A stretch of DNA of 64,000 nt, from the NCBI GenBank assembly GCA_023417885.1, contig JAEZED010000069.1, positions 1 to 64,000 of the forward strand, written 5' to 3'. This document shows positions 9,362 to 18,390 of this stretch, piece after piece. Under the pieces are notes generated by a model that searched no databases, was not told the origin of the DNA, and saw only the letters and a list, made by a program, of their open reading frames with translations. Numbering within the stretch: the stretch's first letter is position 1; every line of letters starts with the position of its first letter. The stretch comes from Planctomycetota bacterium (GTDB lineage: Bacteria > Planctomycetota > Phycisphaerae > Tepidisphaerales > Tepidisphaeraceae). A program made the position numbers and the translations under genes.

Positions 9362-10600
9362 TCAGACGATCCGAGGCTCAGGTATCGGAAGGATGAACTT
9401 GCCGCCCCTGCGCCTGTACTCGGCCTGCTGCGAGAGCACCTCTTCCGCATAGTTCCAGACCAGGAGAAGGACGTAGTTCGGCATCGAGTCCAGCAATGCC
9501 GACGGTGGGAGCACCTTGAGGCCGTTGCCGGGCATGTATCGGCCCTGCTTGTGGGGATTGGCGTCGACGGCGAATTCGACCAGCTCTTTCGTGACGCCTA
9601 CGAAGCTGAGTAGCGTCGTTGCCATGCCTCCAGCAGCGCCGTAGACGGCAATCCGCTTGCCTTCCTGGCGCAGACCCGTGAGCAGCTTCCGGATGCGCGA
9701 CTGGAGGTCTGCCACCCTTCGACCGAAGTCCTCGTAGTAAGCGAAGCCGTCGACGCCAAGTCGCTTCTCCTCGGCCAGGAACCGCTGCACGGACTCGTCC
9801 GGGCGTTCTTGCCGTTCGACCGTGACCCGGACGGAGCCACCGAAAGTGGGGACAGCCTTGATCGCGTTGATGAACAAGCCGGACCGCCGAAGGATCCGGT
9901 CGAGCGCCGTGACCGAGAAGTAGGAGAGGTTGGAGTGGAAGATCATGTCGAACTCACACCCGCCGATCAGGTTCGGCAGGTAGTGATGCTCCAGCACCGC
10001 CACGCCATCCTCCTTCAGCAGCATGGCGATTCCCTCGACCACGGCACCGGGATCAGGCACCAGGTTCAACAGGTTGTTCGCCGTTATGACGTCCGCCGCG
10101 CGCCCCTGGGCACGAAGCTCGGCGGCGAGCTCGCGTGTGAAGAACTCACGAAGCGTCTGAACACCGATCTTCTCCGCCGCAGCAGCGGGCCCGGCAGCCG
10201 GGTCGATGCCGAGCACCGGGATTCCGGCTTCGACAAAGTTCCGCAGCATGTACCCATCGTTGCTTGCGATCTCGACAACGAGGCTGTCACCGGACAGCTT
10301 TCTGGTACGGATGAGATCGCGTGCGCTGGCCCCGTAGTGATCCAGCAGCGTCTGCGACACCGACGAGAAGTAGGGGTAGTCTTGCCCGTAAAGGATGTCG
10401 CCGGGAACGGAGTCGATGAGCTGAACCAGCGCGCAGCGTTCGCACAATGCAAGCCGCATCGGGTATGCGATCGTCGGCTGGCTCAGTTGCGCTTCCGTGA
10501 TCAGGATGTCAGCGACCGGCACGACGCCAAAATCGATGATGAGACGGAGGCCACCTTGGTGGCACGCCCGACATGTCGCGTCAAGTGTTCCCATTCGCAT
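9362..10600 (-). CDS. Divergent sugar C-methyltransferase homologue lacking catalytic residues
   Basis: 412 residues with full family architecture: zinc cysteines C10, C13, C53, C56; a SAM domain with VEIASNDGYML near 109-119; and a C-terminal domain with YGAAGGMATTL. Aligned by eye to the neighbouring 12651-13979 protein, the NNVLAH histidine is Leu (NNLLNL, 175-180), and the Tyr, Glu and His of YHEH become Phe, Ser and Asn (FHSNLSYFS, 221-229). These are the positions implicated in TcaB9-type catalysis. It may be a pseudoenzyme, use other chemistry, or act as a partner of a paralogue. The reading frame is intact, so it is not a decayed gene. Confidence 0.83.
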   Translation of the reverse strand: MRMGTLDATCRACHQGGLRLIIDFGVVPVADILITEAQLSQPTIAYPMRLALCERCALVQLIDSVPGDILYGQDYPYFSSVSQTLLDHYGASARDLIRTRKLSGDSLVVEIASNDGYMLRNFVEAGIPVLGIDPAAGPAAAAEKIGVQTLREFFTRELAAELRAQGRAADVITANNLLNLVPDPGAVVEGIAMLLKEDGVAVLEHHYLPNLIGGCEFDMIFHSNLSYFSVTALDRILRRSGLFINAIKAVPTFGGSVRVTVERQERPDESVQRFLAEEKRLGVDGFAYYEDFGRRVADLQSRIRKLLTGLRQEGKRIAVYGAAGGMATTLLSFVGVTKELVEFAVDANPHKQGRYMPGNGLKVLPPSALLDSMPNYVLLLVWNYAEEVLSQQAEYRRRGGKFILPIPEPRIV

Positions 10601-10603
10601 CCT

Positions 10604-11830
10604 TCAAGCTGCCACAACGTCTGCCGTGATGCCGAGCTCGGACATCTTCTCGGAAATCTCGTCGCGATAGACGGGATTCATGACGACCACCACGTCAGGT
10701 GGGTGGTCCTGCAGATCCTCCGGGGCCACGATCCGCTGCCCGGTTCCGGCGAGGTATCGGCCGCGCTTCCGAGGATTCACGTCAATCGCGAGGGGGATCA
10801 TCGCGGGGGAGGCCTGGAGGGTGTTCAGGAACATCACGCCACGCGCTCCCGCGCCCCAGATAGCGGCCGTTCGCCCATCAGCCGCGAGGTCTTCGAGTCG
10901 CTGGCTCCACTCCCGCACCTTGCGGTTGTAGGCCTTGCCGAAGCGCACCGCATCCGCCTCCACGGCCGGATCGAGCTGGACCGCAGGCTCGTTCGCGCCC
11001 GCCTTGCCGACCTTGGCCTCCACGCTCACGAACTGGTCGTCGAATCCGGTACGAACGTCGAGCACATCGAAACCGGCAGCCTCGATGACCCGGCGCAACG
11101 AGGCGGGCGTGAAGTAGGAGCAGTGCTCATAGATGAGGTCCCACGCCGCCACCTCCCTCAACATGCGCTCCGCATTCGGCACTTCAAAATAAAGAACGCT
11201 ATTCGGACGCTCGAGCATGCGGGCCCGGACGGTCGCCAGCAGTCCAAGCGGCTGCGGAATATGCTCGAAGACGTACCTGCTGCAGATGAGATCGGCGGCA
11301 ACGGTCTGCTCCCCGAATCCGTACATCTCCGGGAGGATCGTTACGTTCGCCGGCAGGGTCGTCGAATGCTTCCGAGGGTCGAAGCTCGGGTCATACCCGA
11401 ACCCCTGACTTTCCGCGAGTTCGCAGAGGATAGCGAGGAACGCACCCTGGCCGCATCCAATCTCCACGATCGTCCCGCCGCGCAGCCGATGCCGGGAGAC
11501 GAGCCGGTTCGCCACCTCGCGCGTGTACTTCTCAAAGACCTTCGAGAAGTGAAGCGAGTTCTCGTAGGACCCCGTGTACGTCAAGAGGTCTTCATCGAAC
11601 GCTGTGTTGTAAATCAGCCCACAGGAGGGGCAGAAGGAGAGCTCGATCGTGCTTCGCGGTGCCGCCTTGGCCTGCTCCGGTGTGTCATAGAGAACCGTGC
11701 ACAGAACGGGGACGTCCGGAATCCGCAGGATGTCGCGCATCGCGCCACCACGGCAGCCCGGGCATACTGCGGATCCCCTCTCATTCCCGTCACTCGGCAC
11801 CTGTGCAGTGTCGGCCGCGGACTCAGGCAT
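10604..11830 (-). CDS. Sugar C-methyltransferase family protein
   Basis: About 408 residues from the ATG at 11830, chosen because AAGGAAGG lies about nine bases upstream and it overlaps the rfbF stop by 8 bp; a longer frame to 11890 has no support. N-terminal CPGC and CPSC pairs form the zinc site. The SAM motif is VEIGCGQGAF, the catalytic segment is YEHCSYFTP, and the C-terminal domain begins with IWGAGARGVMFL. It resembles the 3923-5152 protein closely in motif style. Inferred to methylate a nucleotide sugar derived from CDP-glucose; specificity is unknown. Confidence 0.85.
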   Translation of the reverse strand: MPESAADTAQVPSDGNERGSAVCPGCRGGAMRDILRIPDVPVLCTVLYDTPEQAKAAPRSTIELSFCPSCGLIYNTAFDEDLLTYTGSYENSLHFSKVFEKYTREVANRLVSRHRLRGGTIVEIGCGQGAFLAILCELAESQGFGYDPSFDPRKHSTTLPANVTILPEMYGFGEQTVAADLICSRYVFEHIPQPLGLLATVRARMLERPNSVLYFEVPNAERMLREVAAWDLIYEHCSYFTPASLRRVIEAAGFDVLDVRTGFDDQFVSVEAKVGKAGANEPAVQLDPAVEADAVRFGKAYNRKVREWSQRLEDLAADGRTAAIWGAGARGVMFLNTLQASPAMIPLAIDVNPRKRGRYLAGTGQRIVAPEDLQDHPPDVVVVMNPVYRDEISEKMSELGITADVVAA

Positions 11831-12614
11831 GCCTCCGCCCTTCCTTCCAGATTTGCCAGGGAGCCCGCCCGCTGACATGCATCTCCTCAAGGGTCTGCTT
11901 CTCCTTGAAGGTGTCCATCGATGCCCAGAAGCCCGTATGCCGATAGCACGTCAGGGCTCGTTCCCTGATCAGCCGCTGGAATGGCTCCAACACCAGTTCT
12001 TCGCCCGCCTCCATGTGCTGGAAGATGTCGTTGCGCAGCACGAAGTACCCCCCGTTGATCCAGATGTCTGAACTCGTGACGGGGTAGATATCCGATACGA
12101 ACTGGCCAGGGTCCGAGCGAACGACGTGAAAGGTCTGGCTCGGACGCACCGCCAGGAACGTCGCGACGCTGTCATGGTCAGCACGACGCTCGATGATCTC
12201 CGGGAGGGGAGCATCGGTCAGGTTATCGCTGTAGTTGGCGAGGAAGACCTCCTCGTCTTCAAGGTGGCGTCGCACCGCCATCAGCCGGGAGCCGATGTTC
12301 GATTCGAGGCCGGTATCGACGAAGGTGATCCGCCAGTCCTCGGTGTCGCTGCTCAGGAGCTTCACCTGCTTGTTCCCACCGCTGAGCACGAAGTCGTTGG
12401 AGATGCACTCGTCGTACTCCAGGAAATACCGCTTGATGACGTCCGCCTTATAGCCGAGACAGAGGACGAAGTCCCTGTGCCCGTAGTGGGCGTAGTACTT
12501 CATGACATGCCAGATGATCGGCCGATAGCCGATCGGCACCATGGGCTTCGGAACGTTCTCCGAGTACTCCTTCAGCCGCAGGCCCAATCCTCCGCAGAAC
12601 AACACGACCTTCAT
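11823..12614 (-). CDS. rfbF: Glucose-1-phosphate cytidylyltransferase
   Basis: 263 residues, the normal family length. The N-terminus has FCGGLGLRLKE followed by VPKPMVPIG, the nucleotidyltransferase signature with the binding lysine. Further RfbF-like segments are YGHRDFVLCLGYKA, WRITFVDTG and GFWASMDTFKEK. Reaction: CTP plus alpha-D-glucose 1-phosphate gives CDP-glucose, the entry to CDP-dideoxy and CDP-branched sugars. It is second in the operon, after the 12651-13979 methyltransferase. The usual next enzyme, RfbG dehydratase, is not recognisable in the window. Confidence 0.9.
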   Translation of the reverse strand: MKVVLFCGGLGLRLKEYSENVPKPMVPIGYRPIIWHVMKYYAHYGHRDFVLCLGYKADVIKRYFLEYDECISNDFVLSGGNKQVKLLSSDTEDWRITFVDTGLESNIGSRLMAVRRHLEDEEVFLANYSDNLTDAPLPEIIERRADHDSVATFLAVRPSQTFHVVRSDPGQFVSDIYPVTSSDIWINGGYFVLRNDIFQHMEAGEELVLEPFQRLIRERALTCYRHTGFWASMDTFKEKQTLEEMHVSGRAPWQIWKEGRRHA

Positions 12615-12650
12615 TTGCTGGCTCCTGAACGGCGGTTGCGACGGAATCCT

Positions 12651-13979
12651 TCAACGGCACTCGCCGCCTGGCTGCACTATCGTCACTTCCGGGATCGGCA
12701 CGACCAGCTGGCAGCCCCACTCCTTCACATACTCCAGTTGCCGAGCAATCTCCCGGCGCAGGTTCCACGGAAGGATCAGAATGTAGTCGGGTCGCGTCTC
12801 GCGGATGACCTCGGGGTCATGCACCGGGATATGGGTACCGGGAAGGAACATCCCGTGCTTCCGCGGATTCCGGTCGACGGTGTAGTCCAGCAGATCCTCC
12901 CGGATGCCGCAGTAGTTCAGCAGCGTGTTCCCCTTCCCCGGGGCTCCGTAACCCACCACCCGCTTTCCGGACTCGCGGGCGTCGATCAGGAACCGAAGGA
13001 GCTTTCTCTTGGTCGCCTTCACGCGTTCTTCGAAGGCCCGGTAAAACTCCATGCGGCCGACGCCATCCCGTGCCTCCCGCTCGATGAGTTCCGTAACGGC
13101 CGCGCTCACCGGCTTGCTTTCGTCGCCATCGTGTCGGGCGAAGATGCGAAGCGATCCGCCGTGCGACGGCAGCTCCTCGACGTCGAAGAGCGTCAGCCCG
13201 TGAGCCGCGAAGATCCGGCAGACCGTCGTGAACGAGAAGTAGGAGAAGTGCTCGTGGTAGATGGTGTCGAACTGGTTCTCCGCCACCAGCCGCAGCAGAT
13301 GGGGAAACTCGAACGTGGCGACTCCGGTCGACGAAAGAAGAACGCGCACGCCTTCGACGAAGTCGTTGAGCCGGGGCGTGTGCGCAAGCACGTTGTTCCC
13401 CAGGATGACGTCCGCGGCGCCGTGCCTGGATCTGAGATCGCGAGCGGACTCGGTGCCGAAGAACACGACCTCCGTGGGGATCCCCTTGTCGATCGCAACC
13501 GCGGCGACATTGGCTGCGGGCTCGACGCCCAGGACCGGAACGCCGCGCTCCACGAAGTACTGAAGGAGGTATCCGTCGTTGCTGGCCACCTCCACGACCC
13601 GGCTTGCGGCATCCAGGCCGAAACGCCGGATCATCATCTCGACGTACGTCCTGGCGTGACGAAGCCAGCTTTCCGAGTAGCTCGAGAAGTAGGCGTAGTC
13701 CGAGAAGATGCTCTCCGGACTCACGTACTCCTGCAGTTGAACCAGATGGCAGTCGTCACATACCCGCACGTGCAGCGGGTAGAAGGGCTCCATCGCGTTG
13801 AGCTGCTCCGCCTTCAGGAAGCTCTCGCACAAAGGCGACATCCCGAGGTCAACGAACGTATGGCGGAGCGGCCGCCCGCAGAACAAGCAGGAAGGGATGC
13901 CCGGGTCCGAGTCCGTCGCCCGCCCGCCCGCCGATGCTTCCGCCCTCACGGCAGTCGTCATGTCCGAAGAGTACATCAT
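12651..13979 (-). CDS. TcaB9/TylC3-like NDP-hexose C-methyltransferase
   Basis: About 442 residues. The start is placed at the ATG pair near 13979, preceded by a weak GGTGGG; ATG 13961 is an alternative. Zinc cysteines begin at C31 and C34 and continue with the CDDC pair. The SAM site includes VEVASNDGYLL. Catalytic positions known from TcaB9 are all present: His of NNVLAH (about 200) and Tyr, Glu and His of YHEH (about 241-244), followed by HGGSLR. Predicted reaction: SAM-dependent methyl transfer to C3 of a 4-keto NDP-hexose. This is the first gene of the glycan operon. Confidence 0.86.
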   Translation of the reverse strand: MMYSSDMTTAVRAEASAGGRATDSDPGIPSCLFCGRPLRHTFVDLGMSPLCESFLKAEQLNAMEPFYPLHVRVCDDCHLVQLQEYVSPESIFSDYAYFSSYSESWLRHARTYVEMMIRRFGLDAASRVVEVASNDGYLLQYFVERGVPVLGVEPAANVAAVAIDKGIPTEVVFFGTESARDLRSRHGAADVILGNNVLAHTPRLNDFVEGVRVLLSSTGVATFEFPHLLRLVAENQFDTIYHEHFSYFSFTTVCRIFAAHGLTLFDVEELPSHGGSLRIFARHDGDESKPVSAAVTELIEREARDGVGRMEFYRAFEERVKATKRKLLRFLIDARESGKRVVGYGAPGKGNTLLNYCGIREDLLDYTVDRNPRKHGMFLPGTHIPVHDPEVIRETRPDYILILPWNLRREIARQLEYVKEWGCQLVVPIPEVTIVQPGGECR

Positions 13980-14076
13980 GACCCACCCATGTGCGCGACG
14001 AGGAAGCCGCCCCGCCGTTACAGGACCAGATTCCAAAAGGCCAGCCGGGAGTTCGCGGAACACCCCGGCCGCGGCA

Positions 14077-17000
14077 TCAGACGGCAGAGCTCAGGAAGTA
14101 GTCGATCGCAGCCGTGTGCGCCGGCGAGTTGGTGCCGGACGCGTTCCCCGCGAACACGCCCAGATGCGTCACCTGCGACGTGTACGAGAATGACGCTGCG
14201 TTGAACCAGGTGCTCCCGTCGTAGCTGTAGGTCTGGGTCCACGCATTCCCGATTCGCCGGACCCGCATGTACAGGGATGTCGCCGATCCACCGGCGGCGA
14301 CCTTGTTGTAGCGGGTCGTCAGCGTGTTGTTGGCGACGCTTCCCGCATACACGCGGAGACCCTTTCCGTCGCTGAAGTATTCGAATCGCAGGTAGTCGCC
14401 GTTGCCGACGTCCACGAGGATGCCCTGCATCTGGTATTTTGCGGTCGGCTTGGAGTCGAACTTCACCTCGACCTCGAAGTCGTCGTCCGTCACCGATTGC
14501 ATGATGCGCGCCGATCGGTTGTACGAGCCACCGAGATCGTGGTCGCTCCCGCCTGCCACGTTGAGATACGCCCGCCCACCGGTGACCGTAACCGACGAAT
14601 CACCGACCGGATCGACAAAGCTCCAGAATGCTCCGTCCAAGCCAGTCCCGTCGAACTCGTCGGAGTGAATGGCAGGGCTGTCCGTGGTGAATGTGTAATC
14701 GCCGCTCGTCGTTGTGTTGTTCGAGCCGTCGGTCAGGATGAGCCGGAAGTGATACGTCTGTTCCGGCGAGAGACCAGATACGAACAGGGCATGGGTTGCC
14801 GAGAGCTGAGTCTGTACCACGCTGCCGAGTTCGTAGTTGGCAGTGAGGCCGTACTTCAGGACCGCCGTCGTCCCCTCGTCCACCAGTACGTTGATCATCG
14901 CCTCGGTGGACTCCGGATCGACGCTCACATCCAGAATGACAGGCGGCTGCGTGTCGCTGCCGGCGTCCTCTGGCACCACCGGCACCTCGGTATCGAACAT
15001 GTAGTCGACGACGGCGGTAAAAGCGGGGGAGGTCGAGCCGGAAGCATTTCCGGCGAAGACGCCGGACGAAGTGACCGACATAGCGAACGAGAACGTGCCA
15101 GCGGTGTGCCAGGTCGTGCCGTCGTACGAGTAGGTGTGGGTCCACAGGTCACCACTGCGACCGACTCGCATGTAGAGCGTCTGTCCCGCCCCCGGGACCG
15201 CCACTTTGTTGTGCCTCGTGGACATTCCACCGTTGGCGATGCTGGAAGCAAAGAGTCGGAGATCATTCCCATCACTGTGGAAGTCGAACCGTAGATAGCG
15301 ATCCGCGCTCTCTTCGATCAGCAATCCCTCCATCTGGTACTTCTGGGTCGGCAGCGACTCGAACTTCACCTCCAGCTCGAAGTCCGAGTCCAGTGTGGGC
15401 TGCATCAGGCGAACCGAGCGGTTCGAGGACTTGTCGATGTTGTGATCCGTGCCGGCGGGAACGCTGAGAATTGCCCGCGTGCCGTCCAAGCCCACAGCCG
15501 CATCACCAACAGGGTCGTGAACAGTCCACGGAAGCGGCGCGATCGCTCCGCGATTGAAGTCATCCGACGTCAGAACGCCCGTGCCGGTGGTGAATGTGTG
15601 ATCGCCGGTCGTGGTCGTGTTGCCGGCGCGATCCACCACCCGCAGACGGAAGTGGTATGACGTGCCGGGCTCCAGCCCCTCGAGCTGCACCTCATGCGAC
15701 TGTGCCCACAGAGGCTGGCCGACCGAGCCGAGCTCGTAAGCAGTGGTGAGCCCGTAATCGAGGGTCGCGGTGGCGCGTTCGCTCGTCTCGAACTCGATCG
15801 TGGCCCGTCGCGCCGTCTGGCGCACATCGATGTTCGAGACGGTGGCGGGCGTGGTGTCAACGAGGGATTCGATCGTCACGTCGCCGAACGTCGCATCGGT
15901 GAAGTGTGCCATCAGAATGATGGATCCCGTCTCCAGTTCGCCCGGAACTCCGTGGGCAGTTACCGTCCAGTTCGCCGGCTCTGCCTGAGTAGCCTCCCAA
16001 ACCTTCAGGCTGTAGAGCGTCGTCGTGTTGATGTACGACTCCGCGCGCATCTTGAACATGTAGCGGGTGCCGATTTCAAGCGTCGCTTTCGCCGGGTCCG
16101 AACCGAGAATCGCGCCAGCGTTCCCATAGAGATGGGTCCGGTGCTGGTTCTCACGATAGATGCCCAGGGCGCCCAATGGCCACCACTTGGATCGGGGCTC
16201 CAGCAACCAGCCGTCGTGGTGTCCAGTCCACCGCGTGATCAGCCCCACAGCCGGCGCTGAGGTGGCGTCGCTGTCGAAGCCGTTGATCGTGATGGGAACC
16301 GTGATCTCGTAGTCGCTCCAGCCGATGTCACCCAGAGCGACCAGCCGGTCGTACCCTGTCTCCACGGGGCGTATCCCCTCGCCGTCACGCGCCCAGAGAC
16401 CGTCCACGACCTGGCCCAGCTGGTAGGGATTCTCCACGAGATCCCAGTCTGCAACAAAATCAGCTGGCCATACGCTCTGCGGGTCATAGCTGATGTTGAC
16501 CTGCCGCGTCGAGACACTGCCGAAGATGTCGACGGCCTTCAGCGTGATGGCATTGCTCCCCGACAGCAGGGAAGCCGCCTCCAGTTCGATGTTGAAGTCG
16601 CCGGGGCCGCCAAGCCGGTCGGGATTCGGCCCTGCACGAAGGACCCGTTCCGGCCCCCCGTTCAGGGAATACAGCAACACATCGATGCCGTCGAGGTCGG
16701 TCGCACGTCCAAGTACATTGACCCACCTCTGGGGGCTGCCGATCCCTCCGAACGATTGGTTGTCCCCGTGCCAGACGTCGATCGCCGGCGCGCTCTGGAT
16801 CGCCTGCCCCGACCGAACCAGTTGTCCCCCGGAGACCGCCTCAAGACCGTTGCCGTTCGTGAAAAGTACGCGGTAGTGATAGTTGGTGAACGGATCGAGG
16901 TCCAGTGTCACACTGCCTGTTGTACCCAGAAGGGTGCTGCTCACGGATCCGAGTTCGAACGCGGACGTGAGACCGTACTCAACAACCGCCGTTACCGGTT

Positions 17001-17760
17001 CGTTCATCACCCAGCCGATCTCGACCAGGTGAGTCGAGTTCTCGGCGTCCAGACTGAGCGAAACCGGTGCTGAAGTGTCCAGGGCAGCGTTGGCATCCTC
17101 GGGATCGATGCGCGATGCATTGTTGAAGAAGTAGTCGATCGAGGTGGTGAACGCAGGTGAACCAGTACCGGCCGCATTTCCAGCGAATGCACCGACATCG
17201 GCGACATCGATCGAGTGCGTGAAGTTCGCCGCCGAATACCACGTGATACCGTCGTAGGAATACTTTTGCACCCAGCTATCGCCCGTGCGTGCGACATTCA
17301 TGAACAGGTTCACCCCCCGGCTGGACACCGCCGACACATTCGCCTTGGTGACCATCGTCCCGCCGCTGTAGCTCGCCGCGAAGAGCCGCAGGCCGACACC
17401 ATCGTGGAAGAAGTCGAATCGCAGGTACTCGCTCTCGCTCGCCTGAACGAGCAAGCCCTGCATCTGGTACTTCTGGGTAGGCACCGACTCGAACTTCACT
17501 TCCATTTCGAAGTCCGCGTCATCAGTCGGCTGCAGCACGCGCGCGGCACGGTTCTGAGAAGCATCGAGGTTGTGATCACTCCCCGCCGGGAGCGAGATCA
17601 TCAGATTCGTGCCGTCCACGGAAACGACACTATCGCCGAGCGGATCGACGAAGCTCCACAAGCCCCCGTTGAGTGTGGTCGCGTTGAAGTCATCGGACAC
17701 GAAGGCTGCCAGCAGCAGCCTGCCCTCGAGTTGTTCGCCAATCATATTCTGCGTCGACAT
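14077..17760 (-). CDS. Giant secreted protein with three DUF1349/lectin-like modules
   Basis: 1227 residues from the ATG at 17760, which has GGAG about ten bases upstream. The N-terminal LEGRLLLA motif (about 10-17) matches the planctomycete secretion N-terminus. Three copies of a concanavalin-like module (about 20-205, 731-925, 1029-1227) share the order FVDPxGDS, then QKYQMQGLL or KYQMQG, then YSYDG.TW, then GVFAGNASG. Between them are FN3-like domains (YELGSV, TYHFRL) and another lectin-like domain (about 435-640). No PEP-CTERM or transmembrane tail is seen at the C-terminus. Role inferred: extracellular glycan binding or adhesion. A small gene lies 33 bp upstream. Confidence 0.88.
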   Translation of the reverse strand: MSTQNMIGEQLEGRLLLAAFVSDDFNATTLNGGLWSFVDPLGDSVVSVDGTNLMISLPAGSDHNLDASQNRAARVLQPTDDADFEMEVKFESVPTQKYQMQGLLVQASESEYLRFDFFHDGVGLRLFAASYSGGTMVTKANVSAVSSRGVNLFMNVARTGDSWVQKYSYDGITWYSAANFTHSIDVADVGAFAGNAAGTGSPAFTTSIDYFFNNASRIDPEDANAALDTSAPVSLSLDAENSTHLVEIGWVMNEPVTAVVEYGLTSAFELGSVSSTLLGTTGSVTLDLDPFTNYHYRVLFTNGNGLEAVSGGQLVRSGQAIQSAPAIDVWHGDNQSFGGIGSPQRWVNVLGRATDLDGIDVLLYSLNGGPERVLRAGPNPDRLGGPGDFNIELEAASLLSGSNAITLKAVDIFGSVSTRQVNISYDPQSVWPADFVADWDLVENPYQLGQVVDGLWARDGEGIRPVETGYDRLVALGDIGWSDYEITVPITINGFDSDATSAPAVGLITRWTGHHDGWLLEPRSKWWPLGALGIYRENQHRTHLYGNAGAILGSDPAKATLEIGTRYMFKMRAESYINTTTLYSLKVWEATQAEPANWTVTAHGVPGELETGSIILMAHFTDATFGDVTIESLVDTTPATVSNIDVRQTARRATIEFETSERATATLDYGLTTAYELGSVGQPLWAQSHEVQLEGLEPGTSYHFRLRVVDRAGNTTTTGDHTFTTGTGVLTSDDFNRGAIAPLPWTVHDPVGDAAVGLDGTRAILSVPAGTDHNIDKSSNRSVRLMQPTLDSDFELEVKFESLPTQKYQMEGLLIEESADRYLRFDFHSDGNDLRLFASSIANGGMSTRHNKVAVPGAGQTLYMRVGRSGDLWTHTYSYDGTTWHTAGTFSFAMSVTSSGVFAGNASGSTSPAFTAVVDYMFDTEVPVVPEDAGSDTQPPVILDVSVDPESTEAMINVLVDEGTTAVLKYGLTANYELGSVVQTQLSATHALFVSGLSPEQTYHFRLILTDGSNNTTTSGDYTFTTDSPAIHSDEFDGTGLDGAFWSFVDPVGDSSVTVTGGRAYLNVAGGSDHDLGGSYNRSARIMQSVTDDDFEVEVKFDSKPTAKYQMQGILVDVGNGDYLRFEYFSDGKGLRVYAGSVANNTLTTRYNKVAAGGSATSLYMRVRRIGNAWTQTYSYDGSTWFNAASFSYTSQVTHLGVFAGNASGTNSPAHTAAIDYFLSSAV

Positions 17761-17793
17761 TGTGCTACGTCTCCGTTCCCGTCTCATGTTTCG

Positions 17794-18048
17794 TCAGAGA
17801 TTCTGCTCCGACGTCGGGTTCATCTGCTCCGCAACCCGCTCGATCTTCAATCGGAACTCCCGGAACGCGTCCAGGAGCATGCTGTTGGTGTCTGACACTT
17901 CTAACGTGTCCGCCAGGTGTGTCGGCGCCAGCAGCTTGCCCTGAAGCTCGCCGCTCACGACACACTCAAACGCCGCGTCGACTTCATCAAGATCGACGAT
18001 AGCTGCCATGCGGATCACGTTGCCGATGTGGGCACATACCTCGATCAT
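17794..18048 (-). CDS. Small acidic protein of unknown function
   Basis: 84 residues from the ATG at 18048, chosen because GAGGGA sits eight bases upstream; longer frames lack support. The sequence is soluble and acidic (IVDLDEVDAAFECVVSGELQGKLL, quoted only in part as DLDEVDAAFE), ending in a helical stretch AFREFRLKIERVAEQM. No family is recognised. It sits 33 bp before the giant surface protein in the same direction, so the two are probably co-transcribed and it may be an accessory or regulatory factor. Function is unknown. Confidence 0.55.
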   Translation of the reverse strand: MIEVCAHIGNVIRMAAIVDLDEVDAAFECVVSGELQGKLLAPTHLADTLEVSDTNSMLLDAFREFRLKIERVAEQMNPTSEQNL

Positions 18049-18390
18049 TGGCGGTTCCCTCGATGATCCTGTTGAGCGCTGCGGCATCGCGCGAGTGGGA
18101 CTTAGTACTACGAGGCCCTGGCGTCGCGCCGACAAAGGCGGTGTGACTGGGCCTTACTCGGCCGCGAAACCCTCTCCGCCCGGTTTCCCTGACGGAGAGG
18201 AGATAGAGAACTGAATCCAGCGTGCAGAACGTCGATCACGGGATTACACGTGGTTACGGCGACGCAGGACTCCGAAGGCTGAGCAAAACCACCCGGCAAC
18301 CGCGGCGCCGGGGGTCGGGGCAAACTGAACCATTGCATTGACCGCACTTCCACCACGCCTCCAAACGCTGTCGCATCATGGCCTAACGCA
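18049..18390. other. Intergenic region between the exosortase operon and the surface-protein pair
   Basis: About 340 bp with no convincing gene. It must hold the promoter for the two minus-strand genes below it and the 3' end of the exosortase operon above it. A terminator-like hairpin lies at 18285-18312. I looked for a sigma-54 core on the minus strand and did not find one. Confidence 0.5.
18285..18312 (-). terminator. Candidate terminator after the TPR gene
   Basis: Read on the minus strand, CCCGGC and GCCGGG form a 6-bp stem around a 9-base loop, followed by TGGTTTTG. It lies about 80 bp after the TPR gene stop, a suitable place to end the exosortase operon. The U-tract is short, so confidence is moderate. 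Confidence 0.4.

Noticed and set aside
9809..14204. Long plus-strand open frames opposite the methyltransferase cluster
   Set aside because: They are antisense to genes with clear catalytic and zinc motifs, and their His/Arg-rich composition is what high-GC codon bias produces on the opposite strand.
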